Assembly (NCBI GenBank): GCA_028751055.1
Contig: JAQZDD010000007.1
Coordinates: forward strand, 1 to 14,427
DNA: 14,427 nucleotides
Source of the DNA: Euryarchaeota archaeon Ods04
GTDB lineage: Archaea; Halobacteriota; Halobacteria; Halobacteriales; Halorutilaceae
Direction of reading: 5' to 3'
Part shown: one piece after another, positions 13,351-14,427 of the stretch
How positions within the stretch are numbered: the first letter of the stretch is position 1
How the letters are laid out: each line of letters starts with the position of its first letter
Translations under genes and position numbers: made by a program
Notes under the pieces: model-generated
Seen by the model: only the letters and a program-made list of their open reading frames with translations
What the model was told of the DNA's origin: nothing
Databases searched by the model: none

Positions 13351-14025
13351 ATGCCGGAAGACGAAAGTACAAATAACTCTATCAAAGACCCAAACATCAG
13401 CGACGTGCTCGACCAGCTCCAAGCCCTCGAAAACAAGGTCGACAGCAGAGACGAGAAGAAGAAGGTCAGGAAGACGATACGGATGGTCGAGAAAATGTCC
13501 ATCTCCGAGACGATAGAGAAGTACACGACACGCGACGTGGCACAGACCTTCGTCGGCGGTATACTTCTCTCGCTCCCGCTCCTCGTTGAGGACGGCGTCT
13601 TCGATATCGCGGAGTGGTTCGCCGAGACGACCGTCGCGGGCGTTCCGGTCTTCCTCGTGGCTAACATCGTCTTCGTCTTGGCTCTGTCGTACGGACTCAT
13701 CTACTGGGCTGACATTCGGCAGGTAAAGATGAAGAAGCTGCTCGGTATTTTCCCACGGCGTCTCGTCGCCGTCCTCATAATCTCATTCTTCACAGCGACC
13801 TTCCTCGTCTTCATGTGGGGGAGACATGCCGAGGGCGGACCGACGGAGGTAGAGGCGTTCGGACGCATAACCGTCATATGGGCGGCGGCGGCTTTCGGCG
13901 GCGCGCTCGGCGACATACTCCCCGGAGAGAGCAGAGGCGAGGACATAAACCAGATGCTCGAAGGCATGCTGTCGGGCGAAGAGGGCGGAGGCGACGGACA
14001 GCAGAACGCAGAAAATGGTGGATAA
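13351..14025 (+). CDS. DUF2391-type integral membrane protein, copy 2, full tail
   Basis: This 224-residue protein is a close paralogue of 3810-4406. An acidic/basic helical N-terminus (to residue 58) leads to TTRDVAQTFVGGILLSLPLL and four membrane segments (about 62-80, 94-119, 136-156, 171-187). Conserved loops include 'GIFPRRLVAVL' and 'FGGALGDILP'. Beyond the point where copy 1 stops, it has a 33-residue soluble tail with an amphipathic 'INQMLEGML' stretch and a Gly/Gln/Asn-rich end. The family has no assigned function. A weak T/A-rich element (13321-13330) lies upstream. Its position after the second YegP protein repeats the order of cassette 1, though here 895 bases with two other genes lie in between. 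It converges on the last gene with four bases between them. Confidence 0.85.
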   Translation: MPEDESTNNSIKDPNISDVLDQLQALENKVDSRDEKKKVRKTIRMVEKMSISETIEKYTTRDVAQTFVGGILLSLPLLVEDGVFDIAEWFAETTVAGVPVFLVANIVFVLALSYGLIYWADIRQVKMKKLLGIFPRRLVAVLIISFFTATFLVFMWGRHAEGGPTEVEAFGRITVIWAAAAFGGALGDILPGESRGEDINQMLEGMLSGEEGGGDGQQNAENGG

Positions 14026-14029
14026 TATC

Positions 14030-14314
14030 TCAGTCGTTTATCGGTGAGTCTTCCGGAACCGACACGTCGTTCTCGTGGCATATCCTGCGTGCCTCCTCAC
14101 GTACCCTCGAAGGACGCGGTAGTTCATGTTCCACCCGTGCGTACGAAAGGAGCCATTCGGCGAGTTCGTCGACGAGGTCTTCGCCGCCCAGTTCTTCGAC
14201 GGCTTCGAGCGTCTCGATGTAAGACGGTTCGTACTTCTCGAAACGTTCGCGCTGAAGCCTCTCATCCTCCCTTGTCTTACGGATACGTCGCAGCCAGTAG
14301 TACGGGTTCGCCAT
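14030..14314 (-). CDS. Small charged hypothetical protein
   Basis: This is a 94-residue soluble protein that I do not recognise. It begins MANPYYWLRRIRKTREDERLQRE (basic, aromatic lead; only the first part is diagnostic), followed by helices with 'YIETLEAVEELGGEDLVDELAEWLLSY' spacing of Leu and Glu, and ends in an acidic, proline-containing tail. The pattern suggests a compact all-helical fold. The ATG at 14314 is the longest sensible start. It converges on the DUF2391 gene with four bases between the stop codons, so the two transcripts must overlap at their 3' ends. Confidence 0.6.
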   Translation of the reverse strand: MANPYYWLRRIRKTREDERLQRERFEKYEPSYIETLEAVEELGGEDLVDELAEWLLSYARVEHELPRPSRVREEARRICHENDVSVPEDSPIND

Positions 14315-14376
14315 CCGAAGAACGGTACGTAGACAAGACGGAAAAAGCTTCCTCGAAACCGGTCGGACGACGTTTC

Positions 14377-14427
14377 TCAGACCGGGTCGGTCGGCGAGCA
14401 GTCCGCGTCCACACCTTCGTCGGACAC
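14377..14427 (-). CDS. Possible C-terminal end of a gene entering from the right edge
   Basis: On the minus strand the last 51 bases read without a stop as VSDEGVDADCSPTDPV and then TGA at 14379-14377. The acidic composition suits a haloarchaeal protein tail, but the stretch is too short to be sure that it is coding. If real, it would end 62 bases before the 14314 start and could share its transcript. Confidence 0.2.
   Translation of the reverse strand: MSDEGVDADCSPTDPV

Noticed and set aside
1..14427. Mobile element, integrase, or tRNA-bounded island
   Set aside because: No transposase or integrase motifs, terminal inverted repeats, target duplications or tRNA cloverleaf were seen. The duplications look like ordinary segment duplications.

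Overview
The window looks like chromosomal DNA of a halophilic archaeon (class Halobacteria or a close relative). Four things point there: an S-layer-type surface glycoprotein at the left edge, an amphi-Trp domain protein, several YegP/DUF1508 (HVO_2922-type) domains, and archaeal TATA boxes placed about 26-35 bases upstream of start codons, as in leaderless transcription. No rRNA, tRNA, transposase, integrase or CRISPR array was seen. Family names come from recognising motifs by eye; no database search was possible.

Layout. Bases 1-764 (minus) hold the N-terminus of a surface glycoprotein. Bases 932-1740 hold a convergent pair of small membrane proteins. Bases 1913-4406 are cassette 1: a mini YegP protein, a four-helix membrane protein with an RE-heptad coiled coil and one YegP domain, a soluble protein of four YegP domains, and a DUF2391-type membrane protein. 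Bases 4634-4849 encode a small membrane protein (minus). Bases 4997-6739 encode an isocitrate-dehydrogenase-like protein fused to a zinc-metallopeptidase domain. Bases 6805-8793 (minus) carry an amphi-Trp/YegP fusion and a PurD-like ATP-grasp protein. Bases 9036-10625 carry an AstE/AspA-type zinc hydrolase and a stand-alone version of the metallopeptidase domain. Bases 10842-14025 are cassette 2: mini YegP, a membrane protein with five YegP domains in one reading frame, then a small membrane protein, a universal stress protein (minus), and a second DUF2391 protein. A small hypothetical gene (14030-14314, minus) follows.

The region appears to have been built by duplication. The two cassettes share gene order and close sequence similarity. 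In cassette 1 the large protein is split by an ATGA overlap and the DUF2391 tail is cut by an in-frame TAG; in cassette 2 both are intact. The metallopeptidase is also present twice, once fused and once alone, so paralogues lie on both sides of the central block. Thirteen YegP domains occur in 14 kb.

The most unusual gene is 4997-6739. It keeps the framework motifs of isocitrate dehydrogenase, but most substrate, metal and NADP-contact residues appear replaced, while its C-terminal HELAH...H zinc site looks intact. It may be a pseudoenzyme sensor or scaffold joined to a protease.
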